Below, piece after piece: positions 34,440-46,249 of a stretch of DNA of 64,000 nt. Below the pieces are notes generated by a model. That model was given only the letters and a program-made list of their open reading frames with translations. It was not told the origin of the DNA and did no database searches. Both the position numbers and the translations under genes were made by a program. How positions within the stretch are numbered: the stretch's first letter is position 1; each line of letters opens with the position of its first letter. The DNA is from Harmothoe impar (taxonomy: Eukaryota; Annelida; Polychaeta; Phyllodocida; Polynoidae), in NCBI GenBank assembly GCA_947462335.1, contig OX381714.1:22974618-23038617 (forward strand), written 5' to 3'.

Positions 34440-35580
34440 AAAGAAGGCCATTAAGCATGATTAAAGGTTGATTAAATTCCGACTTTTGGTTCTTTAATTT
34501 TTGCTGACAAGTTCGCTTAAAGATGCTTAAAGATGCGTAATGCCCTTCTTTAATCATGTTTAAGCAAAGCTTAAAGCTGCTTAAATCGAAAGTATTATGC
34601 AGTGTCGAAATATATCTCGTAAATCTCTATTTTCGTTCAGTGGGGTTTGCAGGATTTTAACAATCTCTAGCATAGTAAACAAAATATATATCCATACAAT
34701 ATGGTGTGTGTGAATTCATTAGTTCCATTCTTGGGTATGAGGTAGCTCATCCCAGTTGACTTAGAAAGTGTCTGCGATATATTTCTTTAAGCAAATAATA
34801 GTGGTATCTAATGTAATATTAATACAGTATGCAATGACAGCAGGTGCGGCAGTATTGCAGTCATTAGACTAATACTGACTGTTAGAATTATGTGGTTGCA
34901 TGTATGTAAATTGTATATTGTGTCAATAATCAAGCTGTTGGAGTCGGTAATCCTTGTTAGGCTGAGACTGATTGACTACGTGACACCAAACTAGTTCAAC
35001 AACCCGAGTACTGCATACATCGTGCCATCTCTAATTATGGAGCCACTCCCGAAGAGTTGGCATGGAATCACGGATGGATCGTTAGCACTGGTTAGAGCTG
35101 CATTCATGCATCATGGTGATAAGGAAAATGGCGTGTTGACTAAACATAAAACAGCAGACAACAAGCTGCCAGAACATCATCAACAGATTAAATGGGAAGG
35201 CGGTGAAACTATCTATCACTCGTGATATTCAGGTATTCATGTATGCAATAAAGTCAAGGTCAGTTCTAGGTGATCAATATTCAGGTTCTATGAAATTGGG
35301 GGGAGATTATGGATGCCCAAAACATGCCAAGTTAAATGAGATATTTGAATTAATGGTACCGTAATACAGTTTCCCATACATCTGAGAGCATGCTAAACGA
35401 ACTAATGTTGAGATCGCAAAATAGGTGAACCCCCTCCTTCATCTGCATATATATTATGAACCTAGGATGGACAGGTGGGTTATCAATGTCCTAGTTATTT
35501 TGGGGCATTTGTTTTGGCTGAAAGAACAAAATAAATGGCCTGACTGTATTTTTACGTACATGGCTGTATGTTGATGCAGT
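34440..35580. other. Unassigned, no gene recognised
   Basis: TTAAGCATGATTAAAG-type words at 34453 face AATCATGTTTAAGC at 34552, a weak inverted repeat. Around 35020-35120 is a copy of the dispersed GGCATGATG-type repeat, which explains the open frame 35022-35225. Nothing else is supported. Confidence 0.4.
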
Positions 35581-35582
35581 CC

Positions 35583-35660
35583 ACTGAGCACACTCTCCTG
35601 CTGTGGGTGTAAGTCAGCAGATATGATACACGTGACTAGCTGCATCAGTGTTATAAGCCT
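35583..35660 (+). repeat. Direct repeat, copy 1 of 2
   Basis: About 80 bp (CTGAGCACACTCTCCTGCTG ... AGCCTTGGACAAT) recur at 36343-36430 with two or three mismatches. The later copy follows the MITE at 36048-36233, so a local duplication preceded or accompanied that insertion. Confidence 0.6.
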
Positions 35661-36047
35661 TGGACAATGGTAATTATCCGCGGCTGACGCCTTGGACAAT
35701 TACCTTGTCCTTGGTTTATATCACTCATACAGCAAGTCACTTGTATCATATCTACCACATAAACAGTAAAATGCAGTAGGTCTACGAGACCAGCTGTTAT
35801 TTGTTCACTCCTCACCAGGTGGCATCCCAGGGCCACGTACAGAGGGTATACAGCGGGTACGGCCATCTGGTACAATGTGCTCTCAATGATACTGTTTGAT
35901 TTCCGTCTAGACTAATCATCTGCTATGAGATTGATGCCTCTGATCGATATTTGAATCACGCAGAGTTCTAGGCTGACCCCTGCTCCAGAATGGTCTATAG
36001 GAATTCCTATATACATGCACAAATATGTAAATGAAATACTCAAGACT

Positions 36048-36233
36048 CAGGGGCGGGGCCAGGAATTTGAAAACGGTGGGGGGTCCACCGAACATCAAAG
36101 TACCTAAAAGCGTTGTGCTGCCAGCCGCGGCAGATCAAAAAATGCTTAGAATAAACTTAATTTTATTCTAAAAGGGTGTGGGGTCCGGACTCGTCCCCCT
36201 CCCATACCCCCCACCCCACTGGATCCGCCCCTG
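36048..36233. mobile_element. Short MITE with CAGGGGCGGATCCAG-like ends
   Basis: CAGGGGCGGGGCCAGGA at the left is inverted as CTGGATCCGCCCCTG at the right. It is G/C-rich inside (GGTGGGGGGTCC, CCCCCACCCC). The ends start CAGGGGCG as in many hAT-type MITEs; no 8-bp duplication is apparent, so the class is uncertain. Confidence 0.6.
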
Positions 36234-36342
36234 CAACAGGCGAAAGTGATTAGAGGGAAACCAATTTAAACTAAATTTACAGGTAAAATAAACAGATATA
36301 CATAACATTTAGCTTCGTCATCGTTTAGCAATGGACATTTCC

Positions 36343-36430
36343 ACTGAGCACACTCTCCTGCTGTGGGTGTAAGTCAGCAGATATGATACTCGTGACTAGC
36401 TGCATTAGTGTTATAAGCCTTGGACAATCT
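36343..36430 (+). repeat. Direct repeat, copy 2 of 2
   Basis: Second copy of the ~80-bp segment at 35583-35660. Confidence 0.6.
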
Positions 36431-36498
36431 AAACTGTGCAAACAGTCGGAAGGAGGACTGTAGCCAAGCTCCAGGCCTTTTTTGGGGCTCAAAACGCA

Positions 36499-36565
36499 CC
36501 GTTGCAAACCGCACACATATAAATATATATATATATATATATGTGTGTGCGGTTGGCAAAGGTGG
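36499..36565. repeat. (AT)n-centred inverted repeat
   Basis: GCAAACCGCACACATATA and TATATGTGTGTGCGGTTGGC face each other across an (AT)n core. A cruciform-prone structure or a tiny MITE; it may also be an expanded microsatellite. Confidence 0.5.
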
Positions 36566-36732
36566 TTTTTATATATATACAAAATATACCAAGTCCCCTC
36601 CTCACCCTGCCCCTCCCTCACCATGTGCACCTCTTGGCCCGTCTCCATTTGACACAGAGCTGTTCACACCACACTGATGTCAGAGGCTGGAGGTGGTCGT
36701 AAGAAGGGATCGACAGTCCTTGACACTGCGGC

Positions 36733-36866
36733 AGACACACTCAGACGTCGCCAAATCTACAACATACACGATGGTATCTGCAAGACGATGCATCATTGGA
36801 GGCAGTATCTGATACCCCCGAGCTACTGATGTCCACTGGAGCTGGGGTGGGTCTAGAGCCTGAGAG
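36733..36866 (+). other. Possible unassigned exon
   Basis: Open in one frame (…RWYLQDDASLEAVSDTPELL…) after CACTCAG and ending GAGAG|GTGAGT, a good donor. It is GC-richer than its surroundings, as the proven exons here are. There is no family match, and its phase would give an immediate stop if joined to 38674, so the gene it might belong to is not known. The reverse strand is also open. Confidence 0.2.
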
Positions 36867-37104
36867 GTGAGTGTGTAGCACCTTGGCTGTCCTCAGTAAG
36901 TGTAGTGTATGTCTGTACATGTAGTACACGGGGAGCAACACGGTCCCAACTCGACGTGCACGTGTGTGTGTGTGTACAGGTCAAAAGTGTGAGGTAAAGT
37001 TAAGGATACATTGCTAGCTAGATCGATGAGTTTGAAATTGGTTAAATAATAACACCTTAGGCTGTGTCTTATGAGATTGATACAATTGGATAGTCTTTGA
37101 GCGG

Positions 37105-37163
37105 GTGACGTCTGCCACGTCTTTGACCACGTGACGTCTTTGACCATGTGACATCTTTGACCA
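37105..37163 (+). repeat. ~18-bp tandem repeat (TTTGACCACGTGACGTC)
   Basis: Three to four imperfect units GACGTCTTTGACCACGTGAC, with E-box-like CACGTG words. No nearby gene start is evident. Confidence 0.45.
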
Positions 37164-37164
37164 G

Positions 37165-38450
37165 CAAACTTTTTAATCACTGAAATGTGGCCTATATAGA
37201 ACAAAATGGTTAATACTTTTTAGTGGAGGGAAATATAGGCATCTGTATTATATGTGGATCCAACAGACCAAAACAGAGATTTATGGGTCAGGGCATGGGC
37301 ATATGTACAAAGTAGCAAACTCTTGATTGCATCCACCCATGAATTTCTCATCTCAGTATGATATTCCCTAAATCAAGATAATATAGGCACTAATTACCCC
37401 CACGGAGAATGAAGTCATTACCATTTTTGAGAAAAGTATGAGAGTATTCGCAACTCATTTGTGCATTTTCAGCTCTCAGTTATATTTCTATCAGCTAGGC
37501 TGGCTGATCATATTCACAGAAAATACTCTGCCAAATAATTAACAATTTGGGGAATACGTTTGTCATTAGATGTGTAACATCTGAATGGCCTTCATGGAGA
37601 ATGTGAAAAATTTAGCTAATATTGTGTCTTTAATCAGTCCCCATCAGCCGAGCTGCAAGCTCGGCTAGTGAGCAGGTATGTTCAATTACGGGTGATGATC
37701 TTTATAAAGGCTTGCACTTCTGAATAAAAGTATGTACTAGTGTTTTCATGTGTATGTGAAATAGATATTCCTCCTGCTTGGGCTCAAACATTTACATAAT
37801 GCCATATTCCCAATCAGGCACAAACAGTGTATTTCTCACCTGAATGCAGGCAATTCTGGGAGTGTTTAAAACATGGCCGAACTACCTAGAAGTGCAAAGC
37901 TGTTCTCTATGTAAACCTAATGAGAGTCTTAAATATGAGTGGATATGTATGTACAATATATGTGAAGTTGTACAATATGTCAGGTCAATTTGTGCAATTT
38001 ACAGTCAGGATTTTTTAGTATAGTAATACATGTTTGTCATACAATCTGTTTCCATATATTTACTGATGTGATTCACCCCTTAAAAAGTTTGTAGGACTTC
38101 ATTGTGCAATGTTACCTATTTCTAGGTAGTATTGGGTGTAAAGTCTGGATACACTGGACTCTTTGCATGGATACTCATATCGCGTGAGTGAGTATATCTA
38201 GAGTTAGGCCAAGGGTTACACTAGTTGTGTTTCAGGTAATCTGCCTCAGGTTTCTATCGGTCGACCTATGGAATATTTGACTATTAAAAGCATCTGTAGG
38301 TTTATCAGTTTATATGTCTTCATGTTTTAGATACATAGGTAGACTGCATACATTGTTCTGTACATATAGGGTTGAGGCAATAAGCCACATTCCACTCATA
38401 TACTGTAGGGTGAGCACAGGGTGGAGTATGACTTGTGAACAATGTTTATC
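37165..38450. other. Unassigned, no gene recognised
   Basis: AT-rich sequence without a supported exon, RNA gene or clear repeat. Confidence 0.4.
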
Positions 38451-38673
38451 TTATAAACAATAGCAGCGTGGGTGAGGAGGTAAGGGGTCATCATATTGGA
38501 CTTGGACTGCGCGCGGAGGTACAATGTATAACAAACGTATCAGAATAAGTACCGGCATGGTAAACCCGCTATTGATATGGCTGTGATTTCTGCACACTAG
38601 GTCTGAGTTACATGCAAATAGATGCATCACAACCCCCCCCCCCCCCCACCCCACCCAACACACGCCTGTCCCC

Positions 38674-38897
38674 AGATGACCCTGAGGCGGCCCCGCCCCT
38701 CCAGCTCAGGCCAGCTCAGCAGCACAGAGGCTGCACGTGAGACCTCTAGTGGGCGCGGCGGGCACCACGTACAGCAGCTCCACACAGAGGCAGCAGCAAA
38801 GTTGGTCGTGGCAGCAAGAACAATGGAACCCCATTCCCTCAGCGTACTGCACAACGTGACGACCCTCAGCCTGGTAACGGGAGCTGTACAGCAGTAA
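38674..38897 (+). other. Possible unassigned exon
   Basis: A C-rich tract and CCCCAG at 38668-38673 look like a 3' splice site. The following frame (MTLRRPRPSSSGQLSSTEAA...) stays open for 73 codons to TAA 38895-38897. It is strongly GC-rich against an AT-rich background. The opposite strand is open as well and no family is recognisable, so this remains tentative. Confidence 0.25.
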
Positions 38898-39109
38898 CTC
38901 TCTCAGAGCTATAGCTCCTCCTCCAGGGGCTAGCAGGTGAGCAGTGCATTAACCTAACTGGGGGCCGGGGGGTCCCATTTTCCGCTGTAGGGTTTAAGAA
39001 ATGGGCATGCATGTCGCCCTGTCTTTTTAAATGGCCATGTCATCCTGTCAACTTTAAGAAATGGCCAGGTCCCATGTCACTGTCTCTCATGACCGTGTCT
39101 CACCCAGGG

Positions 39110-39850
39110 GTGGCGGAACCACTTGAAAGCAGAGGGGAGGGGGGAGGTCTGACAGTATGTGGTGGGGCAGGTGGTACAGAAAAGTGGTACAGAAACATTT
39201 TATTAGGGGCTTCAGGGACAAAATGTAAGGGGTACCCAAATGTTGCAAGTACAGTGCAGCAAATCTGCAAGCGAAGCGTATCTACCAGGTTCGGGGGCGC
39301 TGGGAGCTCTCCCCCCACGAAATTTTGCATTTCTAAAAGCAAAATGATGCATTCTAGTACATTTTAAAGAGATGTCAGGGATAGGATCTTCCCTCCTACT
39401 TCTGTAGGTTTTTCTTACTTTCTATGGAGAAATACAATGTCATTATATTCTGATGATGTAAATTCAAGCGATCGGTTATGTGTCCAAGCATGTCTGGAAC
39501 AAATTTGAAAATAAAATAGATCTGAAATGATCCTCCGCATGACCCTCCTGAAGGCCCCTGATAGTAGCCTACACTCAGCCTGTAATGTTACCTGTTCTGT
39601 TGATTGATGTATTACGAAATGGGCTATAATAGTTATCCTTTCGAACATTTTGAAATTCCCGAAGTAAAATACTGCATTCTGGCGAGTTTCAAGAGCACTA
39701 TTGAATGCTGTATTGAAAACTAACTGTGAGCCCTGTTAAGACTGTTCTGAAAATCAGACACCAAATCGATACAATGGCCCGATGCATTCTAGGACCCTAC
39801 TGATTCAACACGACGACATGTGCAATTTTGTAGGTCTTTGTGACAAATGG
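39110..39850. repeat. Dispersed repeat with 'GATGCATTCTAG' sub-repeats
   Basis: Two or three diverged versions of 'AAATTTTGCATTTCTAAAAG' plus 'AAAATGATGCATTCTAG' occur near 39322, 39648 and 39755, after a G-rich start (AGGGGTGGCGGAACC). It is repetitive in character and its class is unknown. Confidence 0.35.
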
Positions 39851-40554
39851 CCAGGGGAAAGTGATGTGTATTCATACACCTAAATGACCTCTCAGAAAAT
39901 TGGGTCATACAATGAATTAATTATCATATGACTTCAACTCTTTAAGGACAGGATGCTGATCCCTCAGGAGTGTGTGAGACCTGTAAGGGCGCCATGGTCA
40001 TGATGCACTAATGCAGAAATGTCTGAAAAATGTCTGAAAGAAAAACAGATATTACATCAACATCCTGCGTTCCGTGCATTTTGCAGTCTTGAACCAATAC
40101 TTGTAACATTGGGTGTATCTCTGAGAACGTTACGTATATATATGCAATGCTAAGCGCATTTTGATGAATCAGATATAAACACCACTTTATTTTTGAAAGT
40201 CAGCCTTTGTTGATTGATTCATCCATTGAAGTTATCTTATTTACACTGAAGATTGTGTGGGTTCGGATGTGGGCTACACGTCTGTCATTTTGATCAACAT
40301 CAGTTTAATGGTCAATATGATATTAGTGTTACAATTCTAAAGTTCAACCAGACGTCATGGGCGCTACAGTATACATTCGCCACTTTCGGACTCTTTGGCA
40401 CTTCCAATGGGACACCTTTCTCGACCGGGTATAGATATTGGACTATATCACTATCCCCAAATAGATAGGGGAGGATTCATACTGTATGACCGACGTATAC
40501 TTGCAAGGTTGTAAATTATATCTAAACTTATTATTCTTGGTCAGAAACTTAGAA

Positions 40555-40685
40555 ATATACATCTTGTTCTTTGTCGCCAAATTTCTTGTCACTTGCCGAT
40601 TTCAAGAAACAGGTCTTGCCCTTATGACATGGTGAAACAGACTCTTGTTGGCTTGTCAATTTTACCCGTCTGGGTCCTCCTGTGT
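40555..40685 (+). repeat. 'CTTGTC...TTTTACCCGTCTGGGTCC' repeat copy
   Basis: Degenerate TTGTCACTTGCCGATTTCAAG words ending in TTTTACCCGTCTGGGTCC, as at 20470-20650. Confidence 0.4.
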
Positions 40686-41244
40686 CTATTTATCAGGTTA
40701 TCTGAGCACGGTTACGTACTAACGGTATCATTATGACTATAGTGTATCACTCTCAATCCCAATGTTGATGCTGATATAGCTATTACGCACGGCTTACGTG
40801 ACCTTTTAGCCATGTAAGTCTGTCAGGGCTTTATAGTGCAACGATGAATACAGGAGCGTTCACAAATGAAGTCGCGACTATATGGGAAGAGGGCTCTTAG
40901 GTTTAGTAATGAAATGTTATCCGGGCCATACATTTTTAGAAGCAAATTTGCCCAAGATAGTGACATGGGGGCGGAGGGTCTTGACAAATGTCTCAAATCC
41001 GGTCCCAAATATGATAATCAACGCTACTTGTCCATATATATCATAACATTATGCTATAGTTGTCAGAGGTCTAAGGAGGTAAAGATGCAGCTTCGACGGC
41101 ATATATGAAAGAAATAACGGAATGCACTAAATCACTACACGGCCATCAAATGGTTAATAAAACGTACGGCTCAAGTTCTCTGTAAAAAAAGAAGATTGTA
41201 TTCATTGATGGGCATGACCTTTGTATTTTATTGAAGATTAAGAG

Positions 41245-44200
41245 ATGTCTGGAGACCAGTTTTTGTCGTTGGAGGAGAAGAAGGGCCTCACAGGACAGAA
41301 TGGTGTGCTTCCACAGGAGGTGTGTAAAGACGACCAGCCGTCCTCCAGGGCCGGCCTGGTACGCACCGTCTTCATCTGCCTCTCCTGTATACTGGTAGTA
41401 AGTGAACAATTTACCGGTTGTAAATGACAGTTACTTTCAACGCTCATTAATATTATATTATACCCTGTGTGCGGTGACAAAAGGCGACGCTGGCCATAAT
41501 GTGGCTTTTATCAATATATCATATTAGTAGAGGCAATTCTGACCAAAGAAAAGTGACAAGTGGTAACTGAATAACTATAGCACTTTGTCCAGATTTCCGT
41601 CCTTCAATACTTCCGTACTTAATGCTGCATTGCTTTATCATAGTGGCAATGTAAATTAAAATTATATACACCCCCTCAGGGTATCTACACCAACATGCTG
41701 GTCCTAGTCTCCCGTCCTACTCCCCCTCAGGGTATCTACACCAACATGCTGGTCCTAGTCTCCCGTTCCTCTCCCCCTCAGGGTATCTACACCAACATCT
41801 GGGTCCTAGCCTCCCCTTGCTCTCCCCCTCAGGGTATCTACACCAACACCCTGGTTTAGTCTCCCCTCCTTTCCCCCTCAGGGCATCTACACCAACATCT
41901 GGGTCCTAGTCTCCCGTTCCTCTCCCCCTCAGGGTATCTACACCAACACCCTGGTTTAGTCTCCCCTTCCTCTCCCCCTCAGGGCATCTACACCAACATC
42001 CTGGTCCTAGTCTCCCCTTCCTCTCCCCCTCAGGGTATCTACACCAACATGCTGGTTTAGTCTCCCCTTCCTCTCCCCCTCAGGGTATCTACACCAACAC
42101 CCTGGTTTAGTCTCCCCTCCTTTCCCCCTCAGGGTATCTACACCAACACCCTGGTCCTAGTCTCCCCTTCCCTTCCCCCTCAGGGTATCTACACCAACAT
42201 GCTGGTCCTAGTCTCCCCTTCCTCTCTCCCTCAGGGTATCTACACCAACACCCTGGTTTAGTCTCCCCTTCCTCTCCCCCTCAGGGTATCTACACCAACA
42301 TCCTGGTTTAGTCTCCCCTTCCTCTCCCCCTCAGGGTATCTACACCAACACCCTGGTTTAGTCTCCCCTCCTTTCCCCCTCAGGGTATCTACACCAACAC
42401 CCTGGTTTAGTCTCCCCTTCCCTTCCCCCTCAGGGTATCTACACCAACATGCTGGTCCTAGTCTCCCCTTCCTCTCTCCCTCAGGGTATCTACACCAACA
42501 CCCTGGTTTAGTCTCCCCTTCCTCTCCCCCTCAGGGTATCTACACCAACATCCTGGTTTAGTCTCCCGTTCCTCTCCCCCTCAGGGTATCTACACCAACA
42601 TCCTGGGCCCCAGTCTGCTGGATGTGGAGTACTTCACAGCCTCCAGCACCAAGACAGTCAGCTCCCTCTTCATCTGGCGGCACGGTGGCTACCTGCTCGG
42701 CTCCCTCATGGTGGGCCCCCTCGTAGACCGGCTCGATGAATACTTCCTGGTGTCTGCCTCGTTTATGGCCATGGTGGTGGCGGTGGCCGTGTCCCCCTGG
42801 TGGAGGGAGCTATTGGTGTTTGGTGTCATGTTTGCGGTCGGAGGTGTTGCTAATGCCATCTGTGTCATCAGTAAGTGATACATTCCTTTTCTGATTGAGA
42901 TAACTGGACAAAGTTCAATATTTAAGCCTCTTCCCTACTTTATTGTCAATAAAGTGAGGGGTCAGAGAAGTGTTCCCTGTTCACCTATGGTTATGCGATA
43001 TAACCACATCTATATTTAAATCTGCATTTCATCACCATTAATATTCATAAAGATATTTGATATTAACTGTCTCACTATCCGTGAAACTTGATAATCCCTC
43101 TTGGTTTGAAAGCAATGGTAACTTGTCATGTGAGAAACAATGAAAGAAACTTTCAAAGTGGCTGCATCCTGCTATGTATGTCTGGGAAGATATAAAAGAC
43201 TTGCAAGGGATTTGTGGAGATAATAAGAAACAGCTCCAAGCAAAGAGGGTCTTGTTCATGCGTTTGCCTACTGGTGCAAAGTTATGCCCCTTGCTTATTG
43301 TCTAGTACAGCTTTGTAAAATCTCATTTTCTTCTCCAGGTTTGGTCACTGCTATCCTGACAATATGGGGGGCTAAGTCAGATCCCTTCCAGCAGGCGGCA
43401 TTCTTCTCGCTCAACATCGGAACCGCTCTTAGTCCCCAGGTCTTCAAAGCCTTCATGTCATCCGGGGACAGAGCTACTACTGCATATAACCACATATCAC
43501 AGGACCCATGTCTGAACTTTACGACACAAAACTGTACTGCAACATTACCTACTAACAGGAGTATGGATAGTGAGGGTAGAGTTGTTACTCAAGCAGCAGC
43601 CATAACATTTCAATACGGCTACATCATCGTAGCAGTATGTCTACTATGCGGATGCATTATGAATTCAGGCATTCTTTGCTATAATGGGTTAAGGTTTTGG
43701 AAACAACAAAAATCCCTTAAATCTAGATCCTCAGATAATAGTAGAAACTTCATCGAAGGTGTACCAAAGATGGTGGTGCTGATGCTGCAGTTCCTGCTTG
43801 GGTTCATCATGTCCGCCATAGAGGAGGCCTTCACTGGGCTCCTCATCACTTTCCTGGTGAAGCACCTGGGCTGGGGGGACAAGCTGGCCTCAGACATGAT
43901 CACAGTCTACCTGGTCGCCTCTGCCACCTCCAGGGGCCTGGGCATCATTGTGGCAAGGTTTGTGCAGGCTGCTAAAGTCTTGGCCATCCAGGTGACCCTG
44001 ATTTTACTAGGGTATCTGCTTCTCACCTTTGCACTGTATACCCATTGGGTTGTCCCATGGATAAGTGCCTCATTGATCGGATTAGGCTTCGGGGCATTTT
44101 ATCCAGCACTTATAAATTGGGAGAATAGTTGCATGGAGTTACGAGGCAAAGAGACCTCTATAATCTTTATCAGTGTATCAATAGGTAAGATGACATCCCC

Positions 44201-44405
44201 CTTCTTTGTAGGTTATCTATTTGAAGAACACAGCCCCACTTGGTTTGTACATATAGGTCTTATATATTCTATACTACTGGTGTGTATGTATGTTATTAAG
44301 TATATAACAGTTAGTTATCTCATGAGGAAGATAGAGGGCAACACCAGATCTCTTCATACTGAGGAAACTGAGGTTATTGTGCCCGAAGATGGGAAAACTC
44401 CTTGA
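41245..44405 (+). CDS. MFS transporter, sodium-dependent glucose transporter 1 / MFSD4-like
   Basis: Three coding exons: 41245-41397 (ends CTGGTA|GTAAGT, phase 0), 42585-42870 (ends CATCA|GTAAGT, phase 1) and 43339-44405 (acceptor TTCTCCAG). They give 501 residues, the usual size for this group. After a hydrophilic N-terminus (MSGDQFLSLEEKKG) comes TM1 (TVFICLSCILVGIYTNILGP) with the LLDV segment, then SLFIWRHGGYLLGSLMVGPL typical of NaGLT1/MFSD4 proteins. About twelve hydrophobic segments follow, with a hydrophilic loop near KQQKSLKSRSSDNSRN. NPT/NCT glycosylation-type sites lie in the loop around FTTQNCTATLPTNRS. The role is probably uptake of sugar or a related solute at the plasma membrane; the substrate is inference. 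AATAAA occurs at 44421 and 44461. Intron 1 contains the splice-acceptor minisatellite. Confidence 0.85.
41672..42605 (+). repeat. Minisatellite made of 19 copies of the exon-2 splice acceptor
   Basis: A 49-51-bp unit is repeated 18 times and then runs into the true exon 2 as the 19th. Each unit has a polypyrimidine tract, CCCCTCAG and the first ~22 bases of the exon (GGTATCTACACCAACATCCT), then a short tail TTTAGTCTCCC or CCTAGTCTCCC. A five-unit higher-order block (about 42121-42370) is repeated at about 42371-42600. Every unit has a consensus-looking 3' splice site; the 50-bp units carry an in-frame TAG, while 51-bp units stay in frame. Confidence 0.9.
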
Positions 44406-44832
44406 ACCATGACAGCGCTGAATAAATCTGAAAAAAATGTATATAATGGTATGCATTCTGAATAAAATACCTTCTACGGTGATATGTTTTGTGTTTCCAT
44501 TCTGATGTCTTTGTAGCATAACATTTGACTATGTTCATCCTCTAAAACTGTAGATAGTTTAACTGATTGAGACACATACACATATGAGATTGCAAATGTA
44601 ATAATAATCATATGATAATTGAAATATATATAATTGCAATGGTGTCGAACATTGCATACATTGGCCCGTTGTATCCTTGCTATCTGGGCAGTATGCCTAG
44701 GCAGTAGGGAAATGACAATTTAATGCGAGAGATAGACAACAGATGGCTCCACCTGCACTCTTCAATGTTCTCTCTGGCCCTGAAGCCATCTTTATCAACC
44801 TGTGGATGATGGCGGCTGTTCTGATCTAGTCA

Positions 44833-45523
44833 GCATGAAACATCCGTGTTGGGAGGTGTAATTAATGTCATATGTGTCGTCAGTAAGTAATATAATCTTT
44901 TTCTGTTTAAAATAATTCAGTATTTAAGCCTCTTCACTACTTTAATTCCAATAAAGTGTGAGAGAAGTGTTTCCCCTGTGGCTATGGTTATGAATTATAA
45001 CCAAAAATATAATCAAATCTGCCCTTCGTCACTGTTAATATTCATCAACACATTTGATATTTACTGTCTTACTATCCTTGACAGTTGTGAATCCCTCTTA
45101 GTTTGAAAGCAATGGTAACTTGTCATATGAGAAACAATAAAAGGAAATTTCAAAGGGGCTGTATCCTGCTTTGTACGTCAAGGAATATGTAAAAGACTTG
45201 CAAGGCATTTGTGGAAATGATGTTGTACCCACCAACCCAATATGAAACAGCTCCCAGCAAGGAGGGTCTCCCTCATGAGCTTTTTTACTGATGCAAAGCT
45301 AACTCATCAGGAAAATACAGGGCAAGACCAGATCTCTTCATACTGAGGAGATTGAGGTGTTTGTACCTGAAGATGGAAAACCTTTGAACCATGACAGTGT
45401 TGTAAAGCTGATCGTGAACAAATAGATTTGAAATGGTGCATACAATGTTATGCATTCTAGATAAAATACTATCTACAGTGATATGTTTTGTGTTTCCATT
45501 CTGATGTCTGTGACGCATAATCT
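44833..45523 (+). pseudogene. Truncated tandem copy of the MFS gene
   Basis: 44851-45290 matches the end of exon 2, its donor (CGTCAGTAAGTAA) and intron 2 of the MFS gene. At about 45297 it jumps to the last ~100 bp of exon 3 (AGACCAGATCTCTTCATACTGAGGA ...) and the 3' UTR, so nearly all of exon 3 is missing. A flanking word, CCTGAAGCCATCTTTAT, occurs at both 44773 and 45572, which places the duplication borders. No function is expected. Confidence 0.8.
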
Positions 45524-45715
45524 GAGAGTTAGACCAGACGGCTCTACCCATTGCGTGCAATGTTCCTTCTGGGCCTGAAGCCATCTTTATTGACCGGTGG
45601 ATAATGGCGGCTGTTTTGATCTAGTCAGCTCTAGAGTGACGACTGTGCCCAGGTGAGGCACGCAGAGACTACTCTCCCCCAACTGTGGAAATGATAGACT
45701 GGGGCCTGACTCTAT

Positions 45716-45902
45716 AGCCCAAAATCCACGGTGACAAGAACCTGCATTAAAACGATATCGCCTCTCTGCCGCACTGATTCGCCCCTATAGCGCCCTTAAC
45801 TTTGACGGCAAAGGCGCAAAAAAGGCGCGGCAGGGCGAAATAGCGGCGGCAGAGGGACGATACCATTTCAACGCAGGTTCTTGTCGCCATGGATTTTGGG
45901 CT
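45716..45902. mobile_element. 187-bp MITE with ~57-bp TIRs
   Basis: AGCCCAAAATCCACGGTGAC at the left is inverted at the right (GTCGCCATGGATTTTGGGCT). The arms extend ~57 bp with a few mismatches. It is flanked by TAT on both sides, a likely 3-bp (or TA) target-site duplication. Confidence 0.75.
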
Positions 45903-46197
45903 TATAACATAGCCTTTTTTTTCCATGTTGCATCTATTTTCAGTATCACAGGTACGAATCTCTCCTTTACCTGACACACGTGCATTTGACGTATAAAAGT
46001 CCTTAATCCATTCGTTATCTATACCAGATTGATATAGAATTAAGTAGTTGTCCACATAGAGTGCAGCATAAATGCTGTAAAACCTCCTAGTTTTTATACT
46101 AAAGCTCCAAGGAGGTCTTCAATCACAAATAGAACTCCCACCTATAAGTGGCTGACCACAGGGCTAGGACACCACTGTAGGTTGGGCGCACACAACA

Positions 46198-46248
46198 AGG
46201 GGTCCCCCAGGGATTCCCCCAGGGATTCCCCCAGGGATTCCCCTGCAC
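46198..46248 (+). repeat. 13-bp tandem repeat (CCCCCAGGGATTC)
   Basis: Three adjacent copies plus partial units. Confidence 0.7.
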
Positions 46249-46249
46249 A

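Noticed and set aside
35022..35225. 67-codon frame MPSLIMEPLPKSWHG...
   Set aside because: Its first half coincides with the dispersed GGCATGATG-type repeat.
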